Part shown: piece after piece, positions 1-8,567 of the stretch
How positions within the stretch are numbered: position 1 is the stretch's first letter
Layout: every line of letters begins with the position of its first letter
Assembly: GCF_900114585.1 (NCBI RefSeq)
Contig: NZ_FOTL01000020.1
Location: forward strand, 1 to 40,822
From: Methanobrevibacter olleyae
Lineage (GTDB): Archaea; Methanobacteriota; Methanobacteria; Methanobacteriales; Methanobacteriaceae
Reading direction: 5' to 3'
Length of the DNA stretch: 40,822 nt
Notes under the pieces: model-generated
Database searches by the model: none
What the model was told of the DNA's origin: nothing
The model's input: the letters and a program-made list of their open reading frames with translations, nothing else
Translations under genes and position numbers: made by a program

Positions 1-199
1 GACATCTAGCATAATTCATCCTAAAATAAGGAACATCCTTTTTAAAAATTAAATCAAAAGATTTAAAAACTTCACGACAAGAATTAAATAATCTTACAAA
101 ATGAGGATTTGAAAGAACAAAATCATCATTAAAATCGCAAAATATATATTGTTCAACATCTAAAATACTATTTGGAGCAATTGTTTTTTGTTTTATCAT
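1..199 (-). CDS. Probable transposase, N-terminal part only (runs off the window)
   Basis: An open frame starts with ATG at 199 and continues leftward without a stop to the window edge, giving about 66 residues (MIKQKTIAPNSILDVEQY... ending ...VPYFRMNYARC). I read it as the start of an IS transposase because it lies just inside a sequence that abruptly cuts an adhesin-like gene at about 338, and because the closing YFRMNYAR segment resembles the N-terminal part of transposases I associate with Methanobrevibacter. No catalytic DDE residue lies in the visible part, so the family cannot be set. A weak GGAG lies about 12 bases upstream. The transposase call is inference; the open frame is seen directly. 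Confidence 0.55.
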   Translation of the reverse strand, partial: MIKQKTIAPNSILDVEQYIFCDFNDDFVLSNPHFVRLFNSCREVFKSFDLIFKKDVPYFRMNYARC

Positions 200-314
200 G
201 AAAAAAACTTTGCTCCAACTCTTTATTAAATTTTACTATTTTTAAATAAAAATCAAACAATTTTTTAAGAAAAAATTCTAAAAACCACTACTTTTTATTA
301 AAAAAATTTTCAAA

Positions 315-785
315 TCAACAAAGTTTTTGAAAGAGCCCATAATCGCCAGTTATATATAGTATTCTTGTTGATAATTTTCCATCAAGTACATGGTTTTTAC
401 CATCGATAATTATGGATTGTGTAATAACTATCTCTGAATCACCATCGGAATAACTATAATCTTTATCTAGAGTTAATGTGTTATTCACCCCTGTATTGTC
501 TATTAAATTTTGTAAATCTGTGAATGTTGATATTGAGCCTTTTAAATTATCCTCATTCATCACAGCATTGACTTCATCTTCTTCTCCAGACTCCGAAGCT
601 ATTACACTATCATCACTGGTTCCAAGATTGAGTGTATCTTCTACTGTTTCTTCAACATCTATAGTTGCCATGTTTTCATCTAAACCTATTTCAGATGTTG
701 TATTCTCTTGTGCTGAGACAGCAGAAATAGATAAAAACATTAAAAATAAAAACGCTATAACAATTTTATTTAAGCCCTTAGCCAT
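315..785 (-). pseudogene. Adhesin-like secreted protein, truncated by an IS insertion
   Basis: The protein starts at 785 after a good GGAGGT site. It has a signal peptide (hydrophobic stretch about residues 6-20, cleavage probably after VSA near 25), an acidic Ser/Asp/Glu-rich linker to about residue 85, then the start of a repeat typical of parallel beta-helix adhesin-like proteins of Methanobrevibacter (TFTDLQNLID..., LTLDKDYSY, IIIDGKNHVLDG). The frame ends at residue 156, while such proteins usually run to many hundreds of residues. The last seven residues (GLFQKLC) come from a sequence starting GGGCTCTTTCAAAAAC, read as the end of the neighbouring IS. The remainder of the gene is presumably left of the window. 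A TATA-like TTTATAAAT lies about 95-105 bases upstream, immediately beside another IS remnant. Confidence 0.7.
318..338 (-). mobile_element. Inferred IS end inside the adhesin-like gene
   Basis: At 338 the adhesin reading frame (…ILYITGDY) changes to sequence that looks unrelated, beginning GGGCTCTTTCAAAAACTTTG on the minus strand; a transposase-like gene starts 139 bases further on. This is read as the terminal inverted repeat of an IS that extends beyond the left edge. The partner end and the target-site duplication are outside the window, so the boundary is approximate. Confidence 0.45.
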
Positions 786-869
786 TAGTTAACCTCCATT
801 TTTTATTAATTTATTTAATTAAATGAAATTAAAAACACAAATATGTATAGGTAATTAATAATAATCCCA

Positions 870-890
870 TACAAACATTTATAAATAATT
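870..890 (-). promoter_or_regulatory. TATA-box region of the truncated adhesin-like gene
   Basis: On the minus strand the sequence reads ATTTATAAATG (about 887-877), a TATA-like element about 95 bases before the ATG at 785. The IS remnant starts at 890, so whatever lay just upstream (BRE or activator sites) has been replaced by IS DNA. The promoter assignment is inference. Confidence 0.4.
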
Positions 891-1865
891 TAGGGGACTG
901 AATTTTTTCAAGGAAAAATTACTTTAGATTTTCCGCATTTTACCCATTCTCCCAAAAAAGTAGTTTTATTTCTAAATATACAATTGTATTTTTAGTTATA
1001 TAAAAAAATAGGCCTTTAATACCTTTAAATTTAAATAATATACTTTATAAATGTATTATTGGTAATAATAATGAAGCATAGATTAAATTTAGATACCAAA
1101 GACCCAAATTATATTTTGTTAAAAGAAATATTTAAAATTATTGATTCTAGAAAATCACAAGAAATATTAGCATATTACGGATTTAAAAAACCAAGTATAA
1201 CCATATTTACTTTTAAGGTCATTTTTATAAGTACGTTCTTAGGATTTAAAATTTTATTCATTTTAAAAGAGATTAAATCTAAAGAAACTTCGTAAATTCT
1301 TTAATATTTCTGAAGTTTTATCTGCAAATCAAGCTTATAAAATTTTTTCATAAAATAAACTCTGAAAAGCTTTTTTTGAAAAAATTTTAGAAAGCCTTCA
1401 AAAAAGAGGAATAATAAGAAAAAAGATATATAACCTTTGATAAAGGATATTACAGCTATAAAATTAACAATTATGAATTAGCAAATATAAAATCATTCTT
1501 TTCATTTTCAAAAAGAAAATTCAACAAAGTCAGATTGGACGATATTTTAACCTATCCATTAGTCGTATTTAACAAAATAAAGAAAATTATGGAAGAAAAA
1601 AGTGCATACAATAGATTAAAAATGGAATTATTGAAAAAATTAGATTCTTGAGAAAAATTTAAACCAATAAGAGATAAAACAGAAGATTTTTTCAATTATT
1701 AAAATAAGGCTTTGAATATAGAGAAATCTGCAAGTATACACTAAAACCAGTTAAAAATACTATTTATTTAAATGTATTTTTAGTAACACTGGTAGTATCA
1801 CAAGAATTTTACTCAAAACAGCCATACAACAATTATCAAAAAAACTAAAATCTCCAGACCCCTAA
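890..1865 (+). mobile_element. Decayed IS element with recognisable ends
   Basis: The left end reads TTAGGGGACTGAATTTTTTC (from 890). The right end, read inward on the minus strand, is TTAGGGGTCTGGAGATTTTA (from 1865). These align as imperfect terminal inverted repeats. The 5-mer ATAAT flanks both sides (885-889 and 1866-1870) and fits a target-site duplication, although a 5-base AT match is weak on its own. The interior holds a broken transposase gene. A related end, TTAGGGTCCTAGATTTTTTA, occurs at 40498 beside the second related transposase remnant, which supports the boundary. Confidence 0.65.
1071..1835 (+). pseudogene. Degraded IS4-like (DDE) transposase
   Basis: The first part reads as an intact N-terminus from ATG 1071 (MKHRLNLDTKDPNYILLKEIF..., then FKKPSITIFTFKVIFISTF) and stops at 1293-1295. 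Downstream, homologous pieces continue in several frames with stops: about 1300-1400 (resembling ISEVLSANQAYKI), then DKGYYSYKI near 1435-1455, LDDILTYPLVVFNK near 1538-1575, and EKFKPIRDKTEDFF near 1651-1695. The last piece resembles the C-terminal Y-R-E-K signature of IS4-type transposases. The central part with the first catalytic Asp seems to be deleted. The same C-terminal block occurs at 40.5-40.8 kb on the other strand (KYKPIRGKIEDFFKL), so the two are relatives. It is certainly non-functional. Confidence 0.7.
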
Positions 1866-1870
1866 ATAAT

Positions 1871-2322
1871 ATTCATTCTCATTATTTAGTAAAAACATTA
1901 TTACTACTTCCTATTTTCAGAAAATTAAACCATATTTCAACGATGAACAAACTTAAACAAATTTAAATCCTTTTAAAAATAAGTATAGTATCAAGTGAAA
2001 AAAATTAGAATTTAAATAAAGCCATTATTATTTAAAAAAAAAATGAGATCAATTTTAAAACTTTAGAACTTGTAAAAAAGTTTAGACTTAAAAATAAAAA
2101 TTTATTATTATATTTATAGATAAAATAATTAAAAATAAATTTAAGCCTATAAAATTTTAAAGTTCCAATTTTTTAAATACTAAATATAACACCAACTGAA
2201 AAAAGGATTTCAGCAAAGCAAAAAAAAATAAGAAACAATTAATAATATAAAAAAATATATTATAATTATTTTATAGATAATTCTAAATTATTAAACTATA
2301 AAGATTTAAAAAAGGAATCAAA
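1871..2322. other. Intergenic region without a recognisable gene
   Basis: Very AT-rich sequence between the decayed IS and hisA. Neither strand holds a convincing reading frame or RNA gene. A TATA-like TTTTATAGATA near 2268-2278 lies about 50 bases before hisA and may be its promoter. Imperfect direct repeats (AAGTATAGTATCAAGTGAAAA near 1980 and AATATAACACCAACTGAAAA near 2183) look like old duplications. Confidence 0.5.
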
Positions 2323-3063
2323 ATGTCATTTCAAGATAATAAAATGTTAATTATACCTGCTGTAGATATAAAAAATGGAAAATGTGTACAGTTAGTTCAA
2401 GGAGAGCCTGGAACTGAACAAGTAATAATCGAAAACCCGGAAAAAGTTGCTAAAAAATGGGAAGATCTTGGTGCAGAGCTAGTTCATATAATAGACTTAG
2501 ATGGTGCACTTGAAAGTATCAGCAATATAGAAACAATTAAAAAAGTTTTAAAGGAAGTTTCAGTGCCTATTCAACTTGGAGGAGGTATAAGAAGCATAAA
2601 ATATGCAGAAAAACTCCTTAACTTAGATATCGATAGATTAATTATTGGAACTATGGGTATAAAAAACCCAGAAACAATATCCAAATTATCCAAAGAATAT
2701 GGTTCCGACAGAGTGATGATTTCTCTTGATAGCAAAGACAATAAAGTTCTTATAAAAGGTTGGAAGGAAAAAATAGATAAATCTCCAACTGAAATCAGCA
2801 AAGAATTCCAAGAGCTTGGTGCTGGAAGTATTTTATTTACAAATGTTGATGTAGAAGGTTTACTTGGAGGATTTTATCTAGATCCTGTTATTGACCTTGT
2901 AAACTCTGTAGACATTCCAGTTGTCTACTCTGGAGGAGTTACAAGTTTAGATGATTTGAGGCAACTACAAAGTACCGGTGCAAAGGGTGTTGTAATTGGT
3001 TCTGCATTATACAAAGATAAAATAAGATTAGAAGATGCTTTAAAATACCAAGATATTAAATAA
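2323..3063 (+). CDS. hisA: Phosphoribosylformimino-AICAR phosphate isomerase
   Basis: HisA catalyses the fourth step of histidine biosynthesis, an Amadori rearrangement of ProFAR to PRFAR, in the cytoplasm. The 246-residue length is normal for this (beta/alpha)8 barrel. Visible signatures are IIPAVDIKNGKCVQLVQG near the N-terminus, with the catalytic Asp, LGGGIRS near residue 85, the second catalytic Asp in SLDSKDNKVLIKGWKE near 135, and the C-terminal phosphate-binding YSGGVTSLDDL and VIGSALY. ATG 2323 follows AAAGGAATC. A second ATG at 2344 would remove seven residues absent from many homologues, so the start is slightly uncertain. No other his gene is adjacent; ribL follows after 49 bases and may be co-transcribed. 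Confidence 0.95.
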   Translation: MSFQDNKMLIIPAVDIKNGKCVQLVQGEPGTEQVIIENPEKVAKKWEDLGAELVHIIDLDGALESISNIETIKKVLKEVSVPIQLGGGIRSIKYAEKLLNLDIDRLIIGTMGIKNPETISKLSKEYGSDRVMISLDSKDNKVLIKGWKEKIDKSPTEISKEFQELGAGSILFTNVDVEGLLGGFYLDPVIDLVNSVDIPVVYSGGVTSLDDLRQLQSTGAKGVVIGSALYKDKIRLEDALKYQDIK

Positions 3064-3112
3064 ATTATGCTGATTTATAAATATTATTAGATTTTAAAAT
3101 GGAGAAAAGAAT

Positions 3113-3565
3113 ATGAAAGTAATGGCAACAGGAGCATTTGATATATTACATCCAGGACATGGATTGTATCTTGAAAAAGCAAAAAAATTAGGTGGAAAAG
3201 ATGCAGTCCTTGCAGTTGTAATAGCTCGTGATTCAACAGTGAAAAAGAAAAAAAAAATTCCTATTATTGATGAAAATCAAAGATTGGAAATGATTAAATA
3301 TTTAAAGCCTGTTGATGAAGCATATATTGGCTATGATGAGGATATGTTTAAGATTGTAGAAGAAATTAAACCTGATATAATAGCTGTTGGTTTTAATCAA
3401 ATACATGATGTGAAAAAACTTCAAGAAGAGTTAGATAAAAGAGGAATAAAAGCAGTGGTTAAAAGAGTTGAAGCTCATAGAACTGCAGATTTAGATAGTA
3501 CATGTAAAATCATTAAAAAAATACGTAATGCTGACTTTGAAGATGATTATGTAAACTGTGATTAA
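3113..3565 (+). CDS. ribL: Archaeal FAD synthetase (nucleotidyltransferase)
   Basis: RibL adenylates FMN to FAD and is the archaeal replacement for bacterial RibF. This 150-residue protein matches the family length and begins MKVMATGAFDILHPGHG, which contains the nucleotidyltransferase HxGH motif (HPGH). The downstream block DEAYIGYDEDMFKIVEEIKPD and AVGFNQ is characteristic of the RibL/TagD-like group. The start follows ATGGAGAAAAG, a good ribosome-binding site. The gene sits 49 bases after hisA on the same strand. Several flavoproteins occur elsewhere in the window (flavodoxin-like, GMC, FMN reductase, OYE), but no operon link to them is visible. The alternative is another small cytidylyltransferase such as a glycerol-3-phosphate type, which is less likely given the archaeal context. 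Confidence 0.88.
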   Translation: MKVMATGAFDILHPGHGLYLEKAKKLGGKDAVLAVVIARDSTVKKKKKIPIIDENQRLEMIKYLKPVDEAYIGYDEDMFKIVEEIKPDIIAVGFNQIHDVKKLQEELDKRGIKAVVKRVEAHRTADLDSTCKIIKKIRNADFEDDYVNCD

Positions 3566-3570
3566 AGTCA

Positions 3571-3750
3571 ATTCAATAAAAAAAACCATAAAAATAATCG
3601 ATAAAAAAAATAATTCAACAAAAAAACCATAAAAATAATCGATAAAAAAAAAAATAATTCAACAAAAAAACCATAAAAATAATCGATAAAAAAAAATAAT
3701 TCAACAAAAAAACCATAAAAATAATCGATAAAAAAAACCATAAAATATTA
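3571..3750. repeat. Tandem repeat, unit 41-44 bp, about four copies
   Basis: The core CCATAAAAATAATCGATAAA recurs at 3586, 3627, 3671 and 3713 (spacing 41, 44, 42), with a truncated fifth copy at 3738. Units are joined by AATAATTCAACAAAAAAA and differ mostly in A-run length. The array starts right after the ribL stop codon and ends about 60 bases before argC. There are no unique spacers, so it is not a CRISPR array. Confidence 0.9.
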
Positions 3751-3809
3751 AATAAACATTATAATTATAAATATACAAGAAATAATTAAGAATAGATTAA
3801 GGTGTGAAA

Positions 3810-4829
3810 ATGGTAAGTGTAGCAATTGTAGGTGCAAGTGGATATACTGGAGGAGAACTAACAAGATTACTTTTAAACCATCCAGAAGTAGAAATTGAGG
3901 ATATTAGCTCAAGACAATTTGAAGAAACCCCAATTCACAAAGTTCACCCACATATTAGAGGAACTGATTTAGTATTTAAAAATAAAAAACCAAGTGAATT
4001 AGATGCAGACATTATATTTACAGCAACTCCACATGGAGCTTCAATGAAAATCATTCCAGACTTACTTGAAATCGGTGCTAAAGTAATCGACTTAAGTGGA
4101 GATTACAGATTTAATGATATTGAAGTATATGAAAAATGGTATGGTCTTAAACATACCTCAGATATTAAAGGTGTTTATGGACTTCCAGAAATTCACAGAG
4201 AAGAAATCAAAAATGCTAATTTAATTGCAAATCCTGGTTGTTTTGTAACTGGAGCTATTTTATCTGGATACCCCTTATCAAAGGCAGCTATTGTAGATAG
4301 AATGATTTTCGATTCTAAAACTGGAGTAAGTGGTGCTGGTGTAAATCCATCCTCCTCAACACATTATCCAAATATCGGAGACAATGTAAATCCCTATAAA
4401 GTAACTTCCCATAGACATACACCAGAAATACAACAAGAATTAGGTTTATTCTCAGATGTAAAAGTATCTTTTACACCTCATTTAGTGCCAGTTATTAGAG
4501 GAATTCTTACAACTAACCATTCTTTCTTAATTGAAGGTAGTGAAGATATTTCTAGTGGGGAATTATTGGATATTTATAAGAAAACATATGAAGGAGAACC
4601 ATTTATACAAATCTTAGAAGATGGTGAAATCCCTCGTTTAAGTAGTATAAGAGGATCTAATTACGCTCAAATCGGATGCTTTGAAATAGATGAAACTGGA
4701 AGATTAGTTGTTATATCAGCAATTGATAATTTAGTTAAGGGAGCATCTGGACAAGCTATTCATAATATGAATATTATCTGTGGTTTTGATGAAAAGACTG
4801 GATTGAACTTCTTTGGTATGCACCCATAA
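3810..4829 (+). CDS. argC: N-acetyl-gamma-glutamyl-phosphate reductase
   Basis: ArgC reduces N-acetylglutamyl phosphate to the semialdehyde with NADPH in arginine/ornithine synthesis. The N-terminus [19 protein letters not shown] is the dinucleotide-binding motif. [13 protein letters not shown] near residue 145 holds the catalytic Cys. [16 protein letters not shown] and [14 protein letters not shown] are further family blocks. Length is 339 residues from ATG 3810, which is normal. I prefer 3810 to the in-frame GTG at 3804 because AAGGTG at 3799-3804 then serves as a properly spaced ribosome-binding site. It is a single gene between two repeat arrays. Arginine made here could feed arginine decarboxylase and agmatinase encoded at 26.8-29.2 kb, but there is no physical linkage. 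Confidence 0.95.
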   Translation: MVSVAIVGASGYTGGELTRLLLNHPEVEIEDISSRQFEETPIHKVHPHIRGTDLVFKNKKPSELDADIIFTATPHGASMKIIPDLLEIGAKVIDLSGDYRFNDIEVYEKWYGLKHTSDIKGVYGLPEIHREEIKNANLIANPGCFVTGAILSGYPLSKAAIVDRMIFDSKTGVSGAGVNPSSSTHYPNIGDNVNPYKVTSHRHTPEIQQELGLFSDVKVSFTPHLVPVIRGILTTNHSFLIEGSEDISSGELLDIYKKTYEGEPFIQILEDGEIPRLSSIRGSNYAQIGCFEIDETGRLVVISAIDNLVKGASGQAIHNMNIICGFDEKTGLNFFGMHP

Positions 4830-4892
4830 GAAATATTTATTAAAATTTCATATAAAAACATAACTTTATTAACATGCAAATGTTTAAATAGA

Positions 4893-5085
4893 TTATTTCT
4901 TATAAAATAACTTAAGCAGTAAAAATATATATTATTTCTTATAAAATAAGTCAAAAAGTAAAAAAATATATATTATTTCTTATAATAACTCAAGAAGTAA
5001 AAAATATATATTATTTTCTTATAATAACTCAAGAAGTAAAAATATTATATTATTTTTATAAAGTAATTCCTGAGGTAAAAATATG
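4893..5085 (+). repeat. Array of five units derived from a promoter/RBS/start region
   Basis: Units start at 4893, 4932, 4973, 5011 and 5050 (spacing 39, 41, 38, 39). Each has TTATTT, a TATA-like CTTATAAAATAA (or TTTATAAAGTAA) and then a segment such as CAAGAAGTAAAAATATATA. The fifth unit contains the working signals of the next gene, CCTGAGGTAAAAATATG, with GAGGT as ribosome-binding site and ATG at 5083. Units 1-4 look like decayed copies in which GAGG has become GCAG, AAAG or GAAG and ATG is no longer recognisable. Confidence 0.8.
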
Positions 5086-5571
5086 GAAAGAATAATTCTA
5101 TACTATTCAGAGGGAGGAAGAACAAAACTAGTTGCAGAAACACTTGCAATTAATTTAAGATGTGATATCTGTCAAATTAAAGATTTGAAGAAACGTAGGG
5201 GATTTAAAAATATATTAAGTTCTACTTTTGATGCATTTAGAGAAAATAAAACAGAAATTTATCCTTCAACTATAAACCTTGAAAAGTATGATACCATTTA
5301 CATAGGAACACCTACTTGGGCAAATAAACCTAGTCCAGCAATTATTACTTTAATAGATAGATGTGACTTACGTGGAAAAGACATTGTTTTATTTACTACT
5401 TCAAGTAATTCTGATGGAGAAGGAACTTTAGAAAAAATGGAAATAAAAGTATTAGCTAGAGGTGCAAGAGTAGTTCAACAATTTAATTTAAAAACTAGAG
5501 ATAAAAGTCCTGCTCAACTCCAAAAAGATACTAAAAATTTATGTAAATCATTAGATTTAGACTTATACTAA
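5083..5571 (+). CDS. Flavodoxin-like protein
   Basis: A 162-residue cytoplasmic protein with the flavodoxin fold signature: RIILYYSEGGRTKLVAETLA at the N-terminus is the FMN phosphate-binding loop (SEGGRTK), YDTIYIGTPTWANKPSPAI near residues 69-87 is the second FMN loop, and VLFTTSSNSDGEGTLEKME is the third. This type probably carries low-potential electrons using FMN; the partner is unknown. The start at 5083 follows GAGGTAAAAAT. It is monocistronic, preceded by an array of promoter-like repeats and followed by a T-rich stretch. It could also be a flavodoxin-domain quinone or FMN reductase; nothing in the sequence decides this. Confidence 0.85.
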   Translation: MERIILYYSEGGRTKLVAETLAINLRCDICQIKDLKKRRGFKNILSSTFDAFRENKTEIYPSTINLEKYDTIYIGTPTWANKPSPAIITLIDRCDLRGKDIVLFTTSSNSDGEGTLEKMEIKVLARGARVVQQFNLKTRDKSPAQLQKDTKNLCKSLDLDLY

Positions 5572-5907
5572 ATCTAATCATCACCTATTTTACCTAATCC
5601 CATTTTTTTATAATCCCTAATTCCAATTTTACCTAATCCCATTTTTTCAATCAAATAATTTCTAATCCTATTTTTAATTTATGTACTATTTTTAAAGAAT
5701 ATTAAAATTTAAAAAATTATTTTTTAAGCATTTCATATCAATTTTTAAAGATATTAAAATTAAAGCTATAATTAAGCAAACTATTTAATAATATAAATAA
5801 GAAAACTATTAATGTATAATTTTTATTAATAATCAAATTAATATAAATTTTATATGAATATTATCAAATTATAAAAAACTAATTAAGTTTATAGGTGTAA
5901 CAGAGAA
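5572..5907. other. Intergenic region with a 39-bp duplication and T tracts
   Basis: TTTTACCTAATCCCATTTTTT occurs twice (ACC at 5592 and 5631, spacing 39). These T tracts right after the flavodoxin-like gene are plausible archaeal transcription termination signals. The rest is AT-rich sequence leading to secF, with no gene seen on either strand. Confidence 0.55.
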
Positions 5908-7040
5908 ATGTTAGAAAAAACGATGGAAAATCACAAAATCTTAATTATTATTCCAATCATTCTTGCACTTTTATCTTTGTTCCTTCTGGCCTTTAATGGA
6001 TTAGAACAAGGTGTTGACTTAAAGGGAGGATCTCAAGCAGAACTGGAATTATTAGGTTCTGTTAGTCCAACTGAATTAGAACAGACACTTAATCAGGAAT
6101 TGAACACAAATAATATAAAAGTAACAAGTAATGGAAACAATAAGGCTACTGTGGAATTAGAGAACAGCATTAATTCAAGTACGTTTACAAGTGCGATAAA
6201 TGGAAAAGCAAAAATAATCAGTTATAATGAAATTGGCCCTGTTTTAAGTGAAGAAGCAATGGAACAAATTTACATTGCTATGCTTTTTGCATTCATCTTT
6301 ATGGCAATTACTGTATTTATTGTATTTAGAGAACCTGTACCTTCAATAGCAATTATATTAGCAGCATTATGTGATATAGTTATTGCTCTTGGTGGAATGT
6401 CTTTATTTAAAATTCCATTATCAATTGCATCTGTAGGTGCATTATTAATGCTTATTGGATACAGTGTAGATACAGATATTCTTCTTACAACAAGACTCTT
6501 AAAAAGAAGAGAAGGAACTGTGGAAGAACGTGCTAGAAATGCTATGCATACTGGTTTAACAATGTCTTTTGCTTCAATAGTTGCAATGACTATCTTATTT
6601 GTAGTAACCATTTTAATAATGCCTGAAGCAGATACCTTAAGTAATATTTCTGCAGTTTTAGTAATTGGATTAATCGGAGATATTCTTTCCACTTGGTTAA
6701 TGAACTTAGGAATTCTTAAATCATATATTGATTGGAGACAGTCTAAAAAACAGGAAAAATATAGTTTAAGTTCATCTACAGCTAAATCAAATAAACCTAC
6801 TAAATCAGATAAATTAGATAAGTCTGATGAAAAAAATCCAAATCAAAGCTTAAAGATAGATTTAAAAGGAAATCCGAATATGATATTAAAGAAGGAGAAA
6901 ATCAACTAGAAGCTAAAAAAGAAGAATTTGATGAAAAGATAGAAAAATCTTCCGATACAAAATCCAGTAAGAAATCTAATAAAAATAAAAAAGTTAATAA
7001 GCGTAAAGCTAAAAAACAAAAAGGAAAAGGAGGTAAATAA
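5908..7040 (+). CDS. secF: Protein translocase subunit SecF (frameshift in the C-terminal tail)
   Basis: SecF works with SecD at the SecYE channel, using the ion gradient to drive export. One N-terminal membrane helix (about residues 10-30) is followed by GLEQGVDLKGGSQ, an extracytoplasmic P1-type domain, then five membrane helices from about 117 to 277 with the conserved block ASVGALLMLIGYSVDTDILL. As read, the frame stops at 6907-6909 after a tail ending LKKEKIN. The frame ending at 7040 continues as a typical Lys-rich tail (KSEYDIKEGENQLEAKK..., ending KQKGKGGK), two bases before the secD ATG. Adding one A, most likely in the seven-A run at 6830-6836, joins them into 377 residues. The six-helix core is intact either way. 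The secF-then-secD order is the usual archaeal one. Confidence 0.9.
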
Positions 7041-7042
7041 TT

Positions 7043-8266
7043 ATGACAAACGATTTATCTAAATTCTTCAGAACTAGAGAAGTAATTATCCTCTTAATAT
7101 TCCTCATAATCAGTATTCTAAGTATTAGTTTCCTTGGTGTAGAACAGGGTCTCGATTTAAAAGGCGGATCTTCTATCCAATTAGAATTAGAACATCCAGT
7201 TAATGATAGTACAATGAAAGTTGTTACATCTGTTTTAGATAAAAGACTTAACATTTATGGTGTAAGTGATGTAAAAGTCAGATCAAGTGGAGACCGAATG
7301 GTCATAGTTGAAATGGCTGGAAAGAGTCCTGAAGAGGTTGAACGGCTGATAGGAAATCCGGGTATTTTTGAAGCTAAAATAGATAATAAAACTGTTCTTA
7401 CTGGAAGTGATGTAGCTTCAGTTGAAGCACCTATTGTAGGAGATTCTGGAGAATGGCATGTGCCCTTTACATTAACAACAGAAGGGGCTAAAAAATTCGC
7501 AAAACTTGCTAAAGGTAAAGGCGGGCATGAAGTTGTAATGTATCTTGATGGAAAACAAATTGATGAGCATCCCCCAGCACTATCTGATGAATTGGCAAGT
7601 GGTGAAGCTGTAACTGAAGTTGAAGTAACTGGTGGTTCTGAAAATGTAGAAACTTCAAAAACTGAATCTAATACAGTATATACTGTTTTAAAAACAGGGT
7701 CATTACCTGTAAAAATTCATACTGTAGGTTCCAATACGGTATCACCAGAGTTAGGTCAGCAGTTTGCACAAGGTGCTTTAATTGCAGGATTACTAGCAAT
7801 TCTTGGTATTTCAGCAGTTGTATACATTAAATATAGAAGAGCATTCTTAGCAATTCCAATCTTGATTACAACAATTTCAGAGGTAACTATCATCATAGGT
7901 GTTGCTTCTATTATTCATTGGAATATAGATCTTGCAGCAATTGCTGGTTTAATTGCATCTGTAGGTACTGGGGTAGATGACCAGATTATCATTACAGATG
8001 AAGTTTTACACCACGATGATGAAAAAACAAGGCATAGAAGAACTAGAACTCAAATGAATGTTAAAAATGCATTATTTATTATCTTTGCATCTGCAGGTAC
8101 TTTAATCGCTGCGATGTTACCACTTGCATATGTTGGATTTGCAAGAGGTAGTAGTGGTATTGGTACAATAGCAGGTTTCGCATTTACTACAATCATAGGG
8201 GTTTTAATTGGTGTATTCGTTACAAGACCGGCTTATGCTAAATTTATTGAAATTTTTGTCTCTTAA
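7043..8266 (+). CDS. secD: Protein translocase subunit SecD
   Basis: SecD is the partner of SecF in the membrane. This 407-residue protein has an N-terminal membrane helix (about 13-32), the signature GVEQGLDLKGGSSIQLELEH, an extracytoplasmic P1 domain (DKRLNIYGVSDVKVR..., GKSPEEVERLIGNPGIFEAKI), and a C-terminal block of helices from about 245 to 405 including AAIAGLIASVGTGVDDQIIITDE. Archaeal SecD is shorter than the bacterial protein, which fits here. ATG 7043 follows AGGAGGT, which lies inside the restored secF tail, and the genes are two bases apart, so they are almost certainly translationally coupled in one operon. Confidence 0.95.
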   Translation: MTNDLSKFFRTREVIILLIFLIISILSISFLGVEQGLDLKGGSSIQLELEHPVNDSTMKVVTSVLDKRLNIYGVSDVKVRSSGDRMVIVEMAGKSPEEVERLIGNPGIFEAKIDNKTVLTGSDVASVEAPIVGDSGEWHVPFTLTTEGAKKFAKLAKGKGGHEVVMYLDGKQIDEHPPALSDELASGEAVTEVEVTGGSENVETSKTESNTVYTVLKTGSLPVKIHTVGSNTVSPELGQQFAQGALIAGLLAILGISAVVYIKYRRAFLAIPILITTISEVTIIIGVASIIHWNIDLAAIAGLIASVGTGVDDQIIITDEVLHHDDEKTRHRRTRTQMNVKNALFIIFASAGTLIAAMLPLAYVGFARGSSGIGTIAGFAFTTIIGVLIGVFVTRPAYAKFIEIFVS

Positions 8267-8567
8267 ATAAAATCAATTATGAATAAGTAAAACTAAAGAT
8301 ATTAGTTTACTTATCATTTTTCTATTTTTTCATATTTTTTAAAAAATAATAAATTATATTCCTCATACTCATAATAAAAATTATAAAAACATTTAAATTT
8401 TATATTAAAAACAGCAAATAGATAATAAAAATTATAACAATTGTTAAATTTTATATATTAAAAAAACTAATAAAATAATTAAGAGATAAATAATTAATTA
8501 GTAAAAACAAAAAATATAATTAATCATTAAAAAATTTACTAACAAAGAAAATAGCTGGGGATAAAAA
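8267..8567. other. Intergenic region with an imperfect 51-bp duplication
   Basis: Two imperfect copies of ATAATAAAAATTATAA...TTAAATTTTATAT...AAAAAC begin at 8371 and 8422. The second contains TTTTATATATTAAAA near 8450, a possible TATA element for the following oxidoreductase. No gene was seen on either strand. Confidence 0.5.

Noticed and set aside
478-792. Open frame on the plus strand opposite the adhesin-like gene
   Set aside because: It is an antisense shadow of the truncated adhesin, with no ribosome-binding site and Ser/Val-rich low-complexity product.
1059-1295. An apparently complete 70-80 residue gene
   Set aside because: It is the N-terminal piece of the decayed transposase; homologous sequence continues downstream in other frames and the ends of the IS enclose it.
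3571-3750. Possible CRISPR array
   Set aside because: The units are contiguous and nearly identical, with no unique spacers, and no cas genes occur in the window. The same holds for the other arrays.
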